Shown here piece after piece: positions 9,880 through 17,781 of a stretch of DNA of 34,384 bases. A model generated the notes under the pieces. The model made no database searches, was not told the origin of the DNA, and saw nothing but the letters and a program-made list of their open reading frames with translations. Position numbers and translations under genes: made by a program. How positions within the stretch are numbered: position 1 is the stretch's first letter; every line of letters starts with the position of its first letter. The stretch covers positions 1-34,384 of the forward strand of contig JAITIX010000023.1 in assembly GCA_031279205.1 (NCBI GenBank), given 5' to 3'. The stretch is from Treponema sp. (lineage in GTDB: Bacteria; Spirochaetota; Spirochaetia; Treponematales; Breznakiellaceae).

Positions 9880-9927
9880 TATGCAAAATTTACAGATATT
9901 TATGCGCATTGTGCGCCGGAGCTACCT

Positions 9928-10401
9928 TTGAAAGAACGATTGATTCGTTTAAAAACTATTCAGAAACTTATACAGACCTACCGAATTGAGTCTCAGGAAA
10001 TTTTACTGGGATACTTGTACAAAGAAGGCTTTGTCGTTACACAGGCGACTCTGTCGCGAGACCTGAAGCTCCTCAAGGTGGGTAAAATTTCCGATGGCCA
10101 TAAGGGATATGTCTATTCCCTGCCCGGTGAAGAAGAACGGCAGGAATCCGAGCGGACATACATTCACGACTTTCTACGCGGCTATGTTTCAATAGAATGG
10201 TCAGGCAATATGGTAGTAATCAAAACCTATTCCGGCCATTCCGACTCAGTAGCGCTGGCAGTTGATAACCTGGGCATTGACGATGTGCTTGGCACCATCG
10301 CCGGAAGGGACAACACGGTTTTTGTCTGCCTGCGCGAAGGCGTCAGCGGCGAGGACTTTGTAAACCGCATGAAGGAAAGCATCCCTGAACTCGAAACCTG
10401 A
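9928..10401 (+). CDS. argR: Arginine repressor family transcription regulator ArgR/AhrC
   Basis: 157 residues from a TTG at 9928, the usual ArgR length. The start is supported by GGAG 7 bp upstream and by the promoter at 9851-9879, which excludes the earlier TTG. The N-terminal winged helix shows KTIQKLIQTYRIESQEILLG followed by the recognition helix in TQATLSRDLKLLKVGKI. The C-terminal hexamerisation and arginine-binding domain ends with IDDVLGTIAGRDNTVFVCLREG, where GT-I-AGDDT is the family signature. The family binds ARG boxes as a hexamer when arginine is present, controlling arginine synthesis or catabolism. No arginine gene is visible here, so its targets are elsewhere. A terminator separates it from pgi. 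Confidence 0.92.
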   Translation: MKERLIRLKTIQKLIQTYRIESQEILLGYLYKEGFVVTQATLSRDLKLLKVGKISDGHKGYVYSLPGEEERQESERTYIHDFLRGYVSIEWSGNMVVIKTYSGHSDSVALAVDNLGIDDVLGTIAGRDNTVFVCLREGVSGEDFVNRMKESIPELET

Positions 10402-10446
10402 GCCTAATCTCTCCCAACGAGAAGCGCTCCCGCTCCTAAGCAACGT

Positions 10447-10478
10447 AAGGCGACCTCTCTGCGTGAATTCGCCTTTTT
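10447..10478 (+). terminator. Terminator after argR
   Basis: AAGGCGA (10447-10453) pairs with TCGCCTT (10469-10475) across a 15-nt loop and runs into a T-tract. The stem is modest but well placed, 46 bp after the stop. Confidence 0.6.
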
Positions 10479-10497
10479 GCTCTACCCGCTTCTATGT

Positions 10498-10503
10498 TAC
10501 AAT
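10498..10503 (+). promoter_or_regulatory. Possible -10 element for pgi
   Basis: TACAAT lies 33 bp before the pgi ATG. The best -35 region overlaps the T-tract of the argR terminator (TTTTGC at 10475-10480, 17-bp spacing). It is weak, but independent transcription of pgi is expected because a terminator precedes it. Confidence 0.35.
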
Positions 10504-10535
10504 TCCGTAAAGTTACTCGGATAAGGAGTCTTATA

Positions 10536-12146
10536 ATGAACTATACGGATTTTGACAAAACGTCGGCGTTCCAGACACTGACAGCATTGGCGGCAAACGC
10601 TCAAGCGTTTGATCTCGCAGCAATGTTGAATGCAGAACGGGTTAAGGCAAGCGTTATCCCGATGGCAGCAGGCCTGAGCTACTCATGGGCTGCTAAGGCG
10701 GTGGACAGCAACACGCTGGCAGCGTTACAGGCGCTTGCTGATGAGCAGGAGCTTATCGCCAAGTACCGCGCCATCCTCGACGGCGAGACCATGAATACCG
10801 GCGAAAACCGCAAGGTGCTACACCACCTCCTGCGCGGTCAGCTCGGCAAGGAGGTAACGCGCGACAGTCCCGATGGAACTCCAGTTGACATCGGCATCTT
10901 CTACAAGCGGGAACTGGAACGCTTCGGCGCGTTTGCCGAATCAGTACACAGTGGCAAACTTAAAGGCAGTACCGGCAAGCCGTTTAAGGCCGTGGCGCAA
11001 ATCGGCATCGGCGGTTCTGACCTTGGTCCCCGCGCACTGTACATCGCCCTTGATAGCTGGGCAGTCACTGAGGGTAAAAAAAAGTTGACTGCAGCGTTCA
11101 TCTCCAACGTTGATCCTGATGATGGCGCAGCAGTAGTGGCATCTCTGCCTCTGGAAGAAACACTCTTTGTGCTGGTGTCCAAGAGCGGCGTTACGCAGGA
11201 AACGCTGGCTAACGAGCTGTTCATCAAAGACAAGCTCGCCAAAGCAAAACTCGACCCCAGCAAACATATCGTCGCGGTTACCAGTGAAACCAGCCCGCTT
11301 GCCCATAACCCCGCTTACCTTGACTCGTTCTACATCGACGACTTCATCGGCGGGCGCTATTCCTCCACATCAGCGGTGGGCGGCGTGGTTCTGTCCATAG
11401 CGTTTGGGACGCCTGTGTTTAGAGACCTGCTTGCCGGCGCGCATGAGGCTGATAAACAAGCGCTGGAACCCAACGCACTCAAGAACGCGGCTCTGCTTGA
11501 CGCCCTCATCGGCGTATGGGAGCGCAACTTCCTCGACTATCCCTACACCGCGATCCTGCCCTATAGTCAGGCGCTTGCCCGTTTCCCAGCGCACCTGCAA
11601 CAGCTTGATATGGAATCCAACGGCAAGCGCGTAAACCGGCGCGGCGAACCAGTCGCCTACTCCACCGGCCCCGTGGTCTTCGGTGAACCCGGCACCAACG
11701 GCCAGCACTCGTTCTACCAGCTTTTGCATCAAGGCACGGATATTGTACCACTTCAGTTCATCGGCTTTGATGAAAGCCAGCGCGGAGACGATGTCCTTGT
11801 TGACGACTCAAGCAGTCAGACCAAGCTCAAGGCGAACCTTGTCGCCCAGATAGTGGCCTTTGCCAAAGGCAAGACTGACCCCAATGGTAACAAAGAGTTC
11901 ATCGGAGGCCGACCTTCCAGCCTTATCTATGGTAAGAAACTGACGCCTAAGACGCTGGGAGCGCTTTTGGCGCATTTTGAGAACAAGGTAATGTTTCAAG
12001 GCCTGATATGGAACCTCAACAGTTTTGACCAGGAAGGCGTGCAACTCGGCAAAGTTCTGACAAAGAAGGTACTGGCGGCAAAGGCCAGTGGCAGCACCGG
12101 CGATGCCGCGCTCGATGCCTACAGCAAGCTACTCGACGTGAACTAA
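10536..12146 (+). CDS. pgi: Glucose-6-phosphate isomerase
   Basis: Interconverts glucose-6-phosphate and fructose-6-phosphate in glycolysis and gluconeogenesis. 536 residues from the ATG at 10536, chosen for AAGGAG 7 bp upstream; the longer frame from 10494 adds 14 residues with no ribosome-binding site. Sugar-phosphate-binding motifs are IGIGGSDLGPRALY, SKSGVTQETLAN and GGRYSSTSAVGGV. The second family signature is GEPGTNGQHSFYQLLHQGT with its active-site Glu/His region. The C-terminal signature FENKVMFQGLIWNLNSFDQEGVQLGK carries the catalytic lysine. The size and insertions match the larger bacterial form. It stands alone between terminators. Confidence 0.97.
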   Translation: MNYTDFDKTSAFQTLTALAANAQAFDLAAMLNAERVKASVIPMAAGLSYSWAAKAVDSNTLAALQALADEQELIAKYRAILDGETMNTGENRKVLHHLLRGQLGKEVTRDSPDGTPVDIGIFYKRELERFGAFAESVHSGKLKGSTGKPFKAVAQIGIGGSDLGPRALYIALDSWAVTEGKKKLTAAFISNVDPDDGAAVVASLPLEETLFVLVSKSGVTQETLANELFIKDKLAKAKLDPSKHIVAVTSETSPLAHNPAYLDSFYIDDFIGGRYSSTSAVGGVVLSIAFGTPVFRDLLAGAHEADKQALEPNALKNAALLDALIGVWERNFLDYPYTAILPYSQALARFPAHLQQLDMESNGKRVNRRGEPVAYSTGPVVFGEPGTNGQHSFYQLLHQGTDIVPLQFIGFDESQRGDDVLVDDSSSQTKLKANLVAQIVAFAKGKTDPNGNKEFIGGRPSSLIYGKKLTPKTLGALLAHFENKVMFQGLIWNLNSFDQEGVQLGKVLTKKVLAAKASGSTGDAALDAYSKLLDVN

Positions 12147-12162
12147 GGCAACGGAGCCAGTC

Positions 12163-12197
12163 TCCTACGGAAACGCCGGAAACGACGTTCCGTAGGA
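12163..12197. terminator. Stem-loop after pgi
   Basis: TCCTACGGAA (12163-12172) and TTCCGTAGGA (12188-12197) form a perfect 10-bp stem with a 15-nt loop, 16 bp after the pgi stop. No clear U-tract follows on plus. It also lies at the 3' end of the minus-strand pseudogene. Confidence 0.55.
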
Positions 12198-12737
12198 CCA
12201 CGCTTTGTATCACGCTGGGCTGACCAAGATGGCCATGTTCGTTCTGCCACAAGGCGGTGCAGGAAAGGTAAGGTACGCGCCCGACACTTCAGGCGGCAGG
12301 ATGAGGGTGAAGGGAAGTCGCGTCATCAGCGTGCTTTGCGTAAGCGCGGCGTAGTCGGTAACGCGCTCCGGCCACCACGTGTACTTCAACAGGCAGCCGT
12401 TGCAGCCGTAGGGAATGGCGCGGCAGTCCGGTGTGGCCTCATCGTGGGCGCGGATTTCCACCCGGCTGTTCCCCAGCGGGCGCAGTTCCGCGATCACCGG
12501 TACTGTCGCGGGGTCTCCGATAGGGCTTTTGACCGAATCGCAGGGGGTGCAGTCCGCAGCGCACCCGGTCGGCGTTGGTGATCACTGGATTCTCAAAGCG
12601 AAATTTCACCATTGCGCGGACTTTCATTTTGAAAGCGTCCCGCGCCTCGTTCTTTTCCTCGGTGAGCATGGGGCTTTTCTCCGGACTCGCCACCTTTGCG
12701 TGCAGATTTTTGAACGCGGCAGGCGCCGTGCTTACAG
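12198..12737 (-). pseudogene. Frameshifted remnant of a hypothetical-protein gene with a W-x-N-x-x-G C-terminal domain
   Basis: Read on minus, three frames join into one sensible protein. The first runs from about 12737 (AFKNLHAKVASPEKSP, then EARDAFKMKVRAMVKFRF, NADRVRCGLHP). A shift at the G5 run 12543-12547 leads to CDSVKSPIGDPATVPVIAEL and LTQSTLMTRLPFTLILPPE. A second shift near 12255-12275 leads to ALWQNEHGHLGQPSVIQSVV. I remember a family of treponemal and Bacteroidetes hypothetical proteins with this layout: a helical EAR-K-A...R-FV region, then VT-x-D-R-x-x-GLP, then a beta domain ending in W-x-N-x-x-G-x-x-GPWS. That recollection is not a database match. Its N-terminal part is missing; the 21-bp array lies there instead. 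Function unknown. Confidence 0.5.
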
Positions 12738-12739
12738 CC

Positions 12740-12987
12740 AATGAGGCGCTCCCTACTGTTAATGAGGCGCTCCCTACTGTTAATGAGGCGCTCCCTACTG
12801 TTAATGAGGCGCTCCCTACCGGTAATGAGGCGCTCATTACCATTAATGAGGCGCTCCCTACCGGTAATGAGGCGCTCCCTACCGGTAATGAGTCGCTCCC
12901 TACCGGTAATGAGTCGCTCCCTACCGGTAATGAGTCGCTCCCTACCGGTAATGAGTCGCTCCCTACCGGTAATGAGGCGCTCCCTGG
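12740..12987. repeat. 21-bp tandem array 1 (12 units)
   Basis: Twelve head-to-tail units of 21 bp, consensus AATGAGGCGCTCCCTACCGGT. Units 1-3 end CTACTGTT, unit 5 is diverged (CTCATTACCATT), units 8-11 have GAGTCGCT and the last is partial. The CTACCGGTAA junction contains the palindrome TACCGGTA. The unit is a multiple of three without stops, so it stays open in several frames: plus reads NEALPTG heptads, minus reads GSASLPV or RERLITG heptads. I treat it as a repeat array rather than a gene. It abuts the broken end of the pseudogene at 12198-12737. Confidence 0.93.
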
Positions 12988-13011
12988 GGAAGCGGCTTTC
13001 CGGCGCCGCTT

Positions 13012-13180
13012 GGCACGGCGCACCGCTTGTAGTGTCTGGCACGGCGCGCCACTTCGGTGGTGTCAGACACGGCGCACTGCTTGCGGTGTCAGACACCGCT
13101 CGCTTGTGGCGCCGCTTACAGCACTCACCGCTTGCGGTGTCTGACACCATGAAGGCCGACGCGAATTGGTGGTGTCAGAG
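13012..13180. repeat. Degenerate 26-28-bp GC-rich repeat block with palindromes
   Basis: About four to five imperfect copies of a unit beginning GGCACGGCGC and ending TTGCGGTGTC (copies at 13012-13037, 13038-13065 and 13066-13091, then more diverged). It contains a perfect 17-bp palindrome GCGGTGTC-A-GACACCGC at 13083-13099 and GGTGTC-T-GACACC at 13136-13148. The block reaches into the last codons of the converging aminotransferase gene, whose stop ends at 13175. Confidence 0.75.
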
Positions 13181-14368
13181 GCCGCTTGTCATTACTTTCT
13201 TGAAGGCTGGCGCGGAGGCGTGAATCAGCTTTTCGTCAACGCAGTAGGCAAAGCGTACCCAGCCGGGTTTGCCAAAGCTGCTGCCCGGGACACCGAGGAT
13301 GAGCTGTTGCTTGAGCGCGTCAACAAAAGCGCGATCATTGCCATAAAAGGGTGCGCTATCTGGGACTTTGCAGAACAGGTAGAACGCGCCTTCTGGTTCA
13401 GAATAGGCGATGCCAGCAGCGTCAAGCGCCTGTTTGAAGGCGTCGCGGCGGCGCTCGTACACGGCAACATCAACCCGCGCGTGGGTGAGTTCCGCCACAA
13501 TGCGCTGCATCAGTGCAGGCGCGTTCACAAAGCCCAGAACGCGGGTAGCATAGATGAGCGCATTGATGAGCGCGTCTTTGTCGCTGGCAGTGGGACTGAC
13601 AACAATGTAGCCAATGCGCTCTCCGGGCAGAGAAAGACTTTTGGAGTACGAGTTTACCACGATGGATTCATCATAAGCGCAGAGAACCGGCGGGACTTCG
13701 ATGTTATAGGCGATTTCACGGTAGGGTTCGTCTGCAACGAGGTATGGATAGCGGCCGCACGCTGCGCCATGTTTACGCAGGGCGTCGGCGAGTCGCGCTA
13801 TATCTGCCGCTGGATAGACGCGGCCTGTGGGATTGTGCGGGGAGTTGATAAGTACCGCTGCTGTTTTTGGTGAAAGCGCTGCCACAAGCGCCGGTATATC
13901 AAGGCTGAAATCGGGCAGGGCATCCACCTCGACAAGACACCCGCCGTGATTCGACGTATATGCTTTGTATTCCATGAAGTAGGGGCGGGAAACAAGCGCC
14001 TCATCGCCTGGGTTCAGAATCGCCTTTAACACGACATTCAGTCCGCCTGCCGCGCCAACAGCCATGATAAGGTGGGTGGCGTCGAGGCTTACTCCGTGTT
14101 CGCGTCCGGCCTTTTCCGCCAGCGCTGTCCGCACATCAGCGTAACCCGCGTTGGGCATATAGCCATGCGAGCCTTTCTTGTCTTCAGTGGCGAGGCGGCA
14201 TAAGACTTCGTGAAAGGCTGGAGGCGGCTCAATGTCGGGGTTGCCGATGGAAAAGTCAAAGACCTTATCATTGCCGTACTGTTTTTTAAGCTGGTTTCCT
14301 TCCTCAAACATCTTTCTAATCATTGAGGACGAACTGAGCGCCTCCCGAATGGTGTTTGCTATGGGCAT
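13175..14368 (-). CDS. Pyridoxal-phosphate aminotransferase, class I/II
   Basis: 397 residues, fold type I aminotransferase. It shows FSIGNPDIEPP near the N-terminus, GYMPNAGYADVR, the cofactor-binding segment INSPHNPTGRVY and the ring-contacting Asp and Tyr in LVADEPYREI. The Schiff-base lysine is in VVNSYSKSLSLPGERIGYI. The conserved C-terminal Arg region is in GWVRFAYC. AAGGAG 6 bp before the ATG fixes the start. It lies 12 bp after iorB in a minus-strand operon with indolepyruvate:ferredoxin oxidoreductase. By context it probably produces the 2-oxo (aryl- or indole-pyruvate) substrates from aromatic or other amino acids. The last residues (MTSGL) lie within the edge of the adjacent repeat block. 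Substrate range is inference. Confidence 0.9.
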   Translation of the reverse strand: MPIANTIREALSSSSMIRKMFEEGNQLKKQYGNDKVFDFSIGNPDIEPPPAFHEVLCRLATEDKKGSHGYMPNAGYADVRTALAEKAGREHGVSLDATHLIMAVGAAGGLNVVLKAILNPGDEALVSRPYFMEYKAYTSNHGGCLVEVDALPDFSLDIPALVAALSPKTAAVLINSPHNPTGRVYPAADIARLADALRKHGAACGRYPYLVADEPYREIAYNIEVPPVLCAYDESIVVNSYSKSLSLPGERIGYIVVSPTASDKDALINALIYATRVLGFVNAPALMQRIVAELTHARVDVAVYERRRDAFKQALDAAGIAYSEPEGAFYLFCKVPDSAPFYGNDRAFVDALKQQLILGVPGSSFGKPGWVRFAYCVDEKLIHASAPAFKKVMTSGL

Positions 14369-14380
14369 ATAAACTCCTTT

Positions 14381-14953
14381 TTAAGCGACTAGTTCCTGAC
14401 CCTTGGACAGGGCGCGTATGTTGATATCGACAAACGCGGCTTTGACATTGGCTGTGATAATCCGATTCCAGTTAATGGCCTCAAGGCCCATACGTTTGAT
14501 GGTTGCGCCAAGCAGGATGATGTTCATAACCTTTGCGTTACCAAGATTGAGCGCCTCAACTGCCGCGTTTACCACAATGGTTGGGGCTTTTGCCGCGAGT
14601 TCTTCGGCGATGCCTTCTGGGTAGACTGCTTGCGCGGATACTACTGGCATGGGGTTGATGCGGTAGTCATTCACGATGACCTGTCCCTGGGGTTTGAGGT
14701 ATTCCAGCCAGCGCAGAGCCTCCATAAGCTCAAACGAAACCAGTATATCCGCACCTCCGCGCTCAATAACTGGCGAGTACACTGCTTCCCCATAGCGCAC
14801 CTGCGACGAGACCGAGCCGCCGCGCTGGGACATGCCGTGAATCTCACTCATCTTCACATCAAAACCCGCTTCCATAAGGCCGATGGTCAGTAACCTACTT
14901 GCCAGAATGGTTCCCTGACCACCGACTCCTACCAGTAAAATGCTTTTAGTCAT
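14381..14953 (-). CDS. iorB: Indolepyruvate:ferredoxin oxidoreductase, beta subunit
   Basis: 190 residues, the gamma-type domain of 2-oxoacid:ferredoxin oxidoreductases. The N-terminus SILLVGVGGQGTILASRLL is the family glycine motif, followed by EIHGMSQRGGSVSSQVRYG, diagnostic of the IorB branch. With IorA it oxidatively decarboxylates aryl pyruvates to aryl-acetyl-CoA, reducing ferredoxin. A good AAGGAGA precedes the ATG. Gaps of 12 bp on both sides (iorA upstream, aminotransferase downstream) indicate one operon. All hallmark residues appear intact. Confidence 0.93.
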   Translation of the reverse strand: MTKSILLVGVGGQGTILASRLLTIGLMEAGFDVKMSEIHGMSQRGGSVSSQVRYGEAVYSPVIERGGADILVSFELMEALRWLEYLKPQGQVIVNDYRINPMPVVSAQAVYPEGIAEELAAKAPTIVVNAAVEALNLGNAKVMNIILLGATIKRMGLEAINWNRIITANVKAAFVDINIRALSKGQELVA

Positions 14954-14965
14954 AAAGTCTTCTCC

Positions 14966-16768
14966 TTAATTAATGGTGATAGCGTTTTGGGGGCATATCT
15001 GTATGCAGACCGCGCAACCCACGCAGTGTGCTGGATCGGCCTGCGCCTTTTTCAGCGTCGCGTCAAAGGAAAGTGCTGGACAGCCGCATTTCAGACAGAG
15101 CTTGCAACCCACGCAATGCTCCTTGTCGACCTTGCAGGACGTGGTGAAGGGGTTATTGAATTCCTCTTTTTCTGCTTGAGTGATGCGTTTCAGGACGCAG
15201 GGCCAGCGCGTGATAATCAGCGACGGCTCATCCAGCGACAGCATGGCGTCCAGCGTTTTCCGCACGGCTTTGAGGTTGTTGGGATTAAGCACGGCGATGT
15301 GTTTTACGCCGATAGCCTGCGCCACAGCCTCAATGGAAGTGCGGTTGGCGATTTCTCCACGGGCGTTGAGGCCATTGCCTGGGTTGTTCTGGTGTCCGGT
15401 CATGCCGGTGATGGCGTTGTCCAGAATCACGCAAACGGTATTGCTGTTGTTGTAGACCACTTCCACGAGGGAATTGATACCAGTGTGGAAGAACGTGGAG
15501 TCGCCCAAAACCGCCACGACGCGTCTGCCGCTTCCCCGCTTAAAGACCTTCTGCGCTCCATGTCCCGCGCTGAAGGAAGCGCCCATGCAGATGGTGATGT
15601 CCATGGCGTTGTAAGGCTCGGCATACGCGAGGGTATAGCAACCGATGTCGCCTGAAACCATGATGTTTTTTGTTTTACCCAGCTCGTAGAAGAAGCCTCG
15701 GTGAGGGCATCCGGCGCAAAGCACGGGTGGGCGCGGGATGATCTTGCGGCTGTTGCAATCCACTGTGCTGGTGCTTTTGCCAAAGCAGGCTGTGCGGATC
15801 ACGTCGGGGGTCAGTTCCCCAAAGCGCGGCATGATGTTTTTGCCGCGCAGCTTATTGCCAAAGCCCAGCATACATACTGCTTCCTCGATATACGGATCGG
15901 TTTCTTCTATTATATAAACTGTTTCGTGTGCCTCACAGAAACGCCGGAGTAGGGTTTCGGGTAAAGGCCATGTGAAGCCCAGCTTGAGGTAGGAGGCGGC
16001 ATCGCCGAAGACCTCTTTCGCGTAGCAGTAACACATACCCGATGCGATCACTCCGACTGGACAGTCTTTATGCCATTGGATCAGGTTCAGGGGGCTGTTC
16101 TCGGAATAGGCGCGCAGTTCTGTGGTTCGCACTTCGAGCTTGGCGCGTAAACGCCTTGCGTTCAGCGGAACGCACACGAATTTGCTTGCGTTTTTTTTAT
16201 ATTCTTTGATAATGGCCTTTTTTGGCTCGCCACATTCGACAATGCTTTTGGAGTGATTGACCCTGGTGGTGGTGCGTATGAGAACGGGCGTGTCGAATGC
16301 TTCACTTATGTCCAGGCCAATGCTGACCATATCCTTACATTCCTGACTGTCGCTTGGTTCCAGCATAGGTATTCGCATGGCCTTGGCGTAGTTGCGGTTA
16401 TCCTGCTCGTTCTGGGACGAGTATTGTCCTGGCTCGTCTGCGTTTACCAATACCATGCCGCCATTTACACCGGTGTAGGCGAAGGTGAAGAGGGGGTCTG
16501 CCGCGACATTTAGCCCCACATGCTTCATTGAAGCTATGCTTCTGGCGCCGGCAATTGAAGCTCCCAGCGCTGCTTCCACCGCCACTTTTTCATTAGGCGC
16601 CCATTCGGCCTCAATTTCTTTATAGCCTGCGAGGTTTTCGAGGATCTCTGTGCTTGGCGTACCCGGATATGCTGAGGCAAACAAGACTCCGGCTTCCCAC
16701 GCACCCCGCGCTATGGCCTCGTTCCCTGTTAAGAGTTCTTTCACTATGATTACCGTCCTTTTTAGCAT
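14966..16768 (-). CDS. iorA: Indolepyruvate:ferredoxin oxidoreductase, alpha subunit
   Basis: 600 residues, the usual IorA length. The N-terminal pyrimidine-binding half includes LLTGNEAIARGAWEAGV and AYPGTPSTEILENL. The C-terminal thiamine-diphosphate half has CAGCPHRGFFYELGK, GDIGCYTLAY and VLGDSTFFHTGINSLVE. It ends with two 4Fe-4S motifs: CVGCKLCLKCGCPAL and CVGCAVCIQICPQNAI. The complex oxidises aryl pyruvates in anaerobic amino-acid fermentation. The ATG at 16768 has only a weak GGAAAG upstream. A GTG at 16744 (VKELLTGNE...) is an alternative with AAGGA 11 bp ahead, so the first eight residues are uncertain. It is the first gene of a three-gene minus-strand operon, divergent from ispE. 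Confidence 0.94.
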   Translation of the reverse strand: MLKRTVIIVKELLTGNEAIARGAWEAGVLFASAYPGTPSTEILENLAGYKEIEAEWAPNEKVAVEAALGASIAGARSIASMKHVGLNVAADPLFTFAYTGVNGGMVLVNADEPGQYSSQNEQDNRNYAKAMRIPMLEPSDSQECKDMVSIGLDISEAFDTPVLIRTTTRVNHSKSIVECGEPKKAIIKEYKKNASKFVCVPLNARRLRAKLEVRTTELRAYSENSPLNLIQWHKDCPVGVIASGMCYCYAKEVFGDAASYLKLGFTWPLPETLLRRFCEAHETVYIIEETDPYIEEAVCMLGFGNKLRGKNIMPRFGELTPDVIRTACFGKSTSTVDCNSRKIIPRPPVLCAGCPHRGFFYELGKTKNIMVSGDIGCYTLAYAEPYNAMDITICMGASFSAGHGAQKVFKRGSGRRVVAVLGDSTFFHTGINSLVEVVYNNSNTVCVILDNAITGMTGHQNNPGNGLNARGEIANRTSIEAVAQAIGVKHIAVLNPNNLKAVRKTLDAMLSLDEPSLIITRWPCVLKRITQAEKEEFNNPFTTSCKVDKEHCVGCKLCLKCGCPALSFDATLKKAQADPAHCVGCAVCIQICPQNAITIN

Positions 16769-16809
16769 GATAAAGAGCTTTCCATTTCGCTGTCTAGTCG
16801 CGTATTACC

Positions 16810-16838
16810 TTGACTCTCAAGTCAATAAACGGTAAGGT
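16810..16838 (+). promoter_or_regulatory. Candidate ispE promoter containing a perfect dyad
   Basis: TTGACT (16810-16815), 17 bp, TAAGGT (16833-16838). The -35 is the left arm of a perfect inverted repeat TTGACT-CTCA-AGTCAA (16810-16825) in the 90-bp gap between divergent iorA and ispE. A protein bound there could affect both directions. The -10 is weak. Confidence 0.42.
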
Positions 16839-16858
16839 CTTTTAAGAAAGCAGATAAA

Positions 16859-17746
16859 ATGTTGAACATTAAAGCGCCAGCAAAGATAAATTTGCACCTT
16901 GCGGTAAAGGGCAGGCGGCCTGATGGTTTCCATGATCTGGAAAGCATCTTTCTGGCTCTTGATTGGGGAGACAGCCTGTGTTTTGATTGTGGCGGTGCTG
17001 AGGCTCAGTGCGTCATACAGACTACATGGGACATTTCCATTGAGGGGGCTGTGATTCAGCCTGAAGAGAACATTGTGTTCAAGGCTGTGTCGCTTTTCAG
17101 GGTGCGAAGTGGTTTTATGCAGGGGTTGCGTATCAGGCTGGACAAGCGCATCCCCTTAGGCGCGGGTCTGGGCGGTGGTTCATCGGACGCGGCTGCTACT
17201 TTGTTGGCGTTGAATCGACTGTCGGGTGCGGAGCTTCCTCCGGCGGCTTTACGGGAACTGGCGGAGGATTTGGGAAGCGATGTGCCGTTCTTCCTCAGCG
17301 GCGGGGCGGCTTTTGTAAGTGGGCGCGGGGAGCGGATAGAACCGCTTGTTGTACCGGAAGGCTTGAGTGTCGTGTTGGTGTATCCTGGTTTTGTGAGTAA
17401 CACGCGGCTTGCGTTTGCTTTGCTGGACGCCGATGGCCATGAGCGGCATGTTTCACGATCACGGGAGGAGTTGATACAGGCTTTAGGCGGTAAACCCGCT
17501 GATTGGCCGTATTACAATGATTTTTTACCGGTGTTTCTGGCCGCTGGCATGGGGGTATACGGGGATGTGCTGCAGGAAATGAGGCGGCTAGGTGCGGATT
17601 TTGCTGCTTTGTCGGGTTCGGGTTCCACTTGTTTCGGGATTTTTTCCGATGAGAACGCGGCGAGTCGTGCGGTAGAAGCGTTTTGTGGGTGTGGCGGTTT
17701 TCTCAAAACTGCCGTAAAACCGATGGCTTTAGGCATGGGGATATAA
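16859..17746 (+). CDS. ispE: 4-diphosphocytidyl-2-C-methyl-D-erythritol kinase
   Basis: Phosphorylates CDP-methylerythritol in the non-mevalonate isoprenoid pathway. 295 residues, normal for the family. The GHMP-kinase layout begins with IKAPAKINLHLAVKGRRPDGFHDLES, where the K-N-H and DGxH residues contact substrate. The ATP-binding glycine loop is PLGAGLGGGSSDAAATLLALN, and GSDVPFFLSGGAAFVSGRGE follows with the catalytic Asp. The C-terminal GHMP motif is LSGSGSTCFGIF. The Shine-Dalgarno is poor (AAGAAAG). It is divergent from iorA. In some bacteria ispE precedes spoVG, and spoVG lies 337 bp downstream here with a gene remnant in between, which suggests an insertion or decay at this spot. Confidence 0.95.
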   Translation: MLNIKAPAKINLHLAVKGRRPDGFHDLESIFLALDWGDSLCFDCGGAEAQCVIQTTWDISIEGAVIQPEENIVFKAVSLFRVRSGFMQGLRIRLDKRIPLGAGLGGGSSDAAATLLALNRLSGAELPPAALRELAEDLGSDVPFFLSGGAAFVSGRGERIEPLVVPEGLSVVLVYPGFVSNTRLAFALLDADGHERHVSRSREELIQALGGKPADWPYYNDFLPVFLAAGMGVYGDVLQEMRRLGADFAALSGSGSTCFGIFSDENAASRAVEAFCGCGGFLKTAVKPMALGMGI

Positions 17747-17781
17747 GGCGGCACAACGGCAAAGATGGGATGGGACTCTTA

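Noticed and set aside
9890-9912. ARG box for ArgR autoregulation
   Set aside because: The ATGCGCAT palindrome and AT-rich stretch near the start do not match an ARG box well enough.
12740-12987. CRISPR array
   Set aside because: Units are contiguous with no unique spacers and no cas genes; the same holds for the other two arrays.
12575-13223. Several long open frames on both strands across array 1 (heptads NEALPTG, RERLITG, MRRSLPV)
   Set aside because: A 21-bp unit without stops keeps several frames open at once. There is no ribosome-binding site or non-repeat domain, so frame length is not evidence of coding.
13166-13873. 235-residue plus-strand frame opposite the aminotransferase
   Set aside because: Shadow of a well-supported class I aminotransferase gene. 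Similar shadows opposite iorA, groEL and pgi were also dropped.
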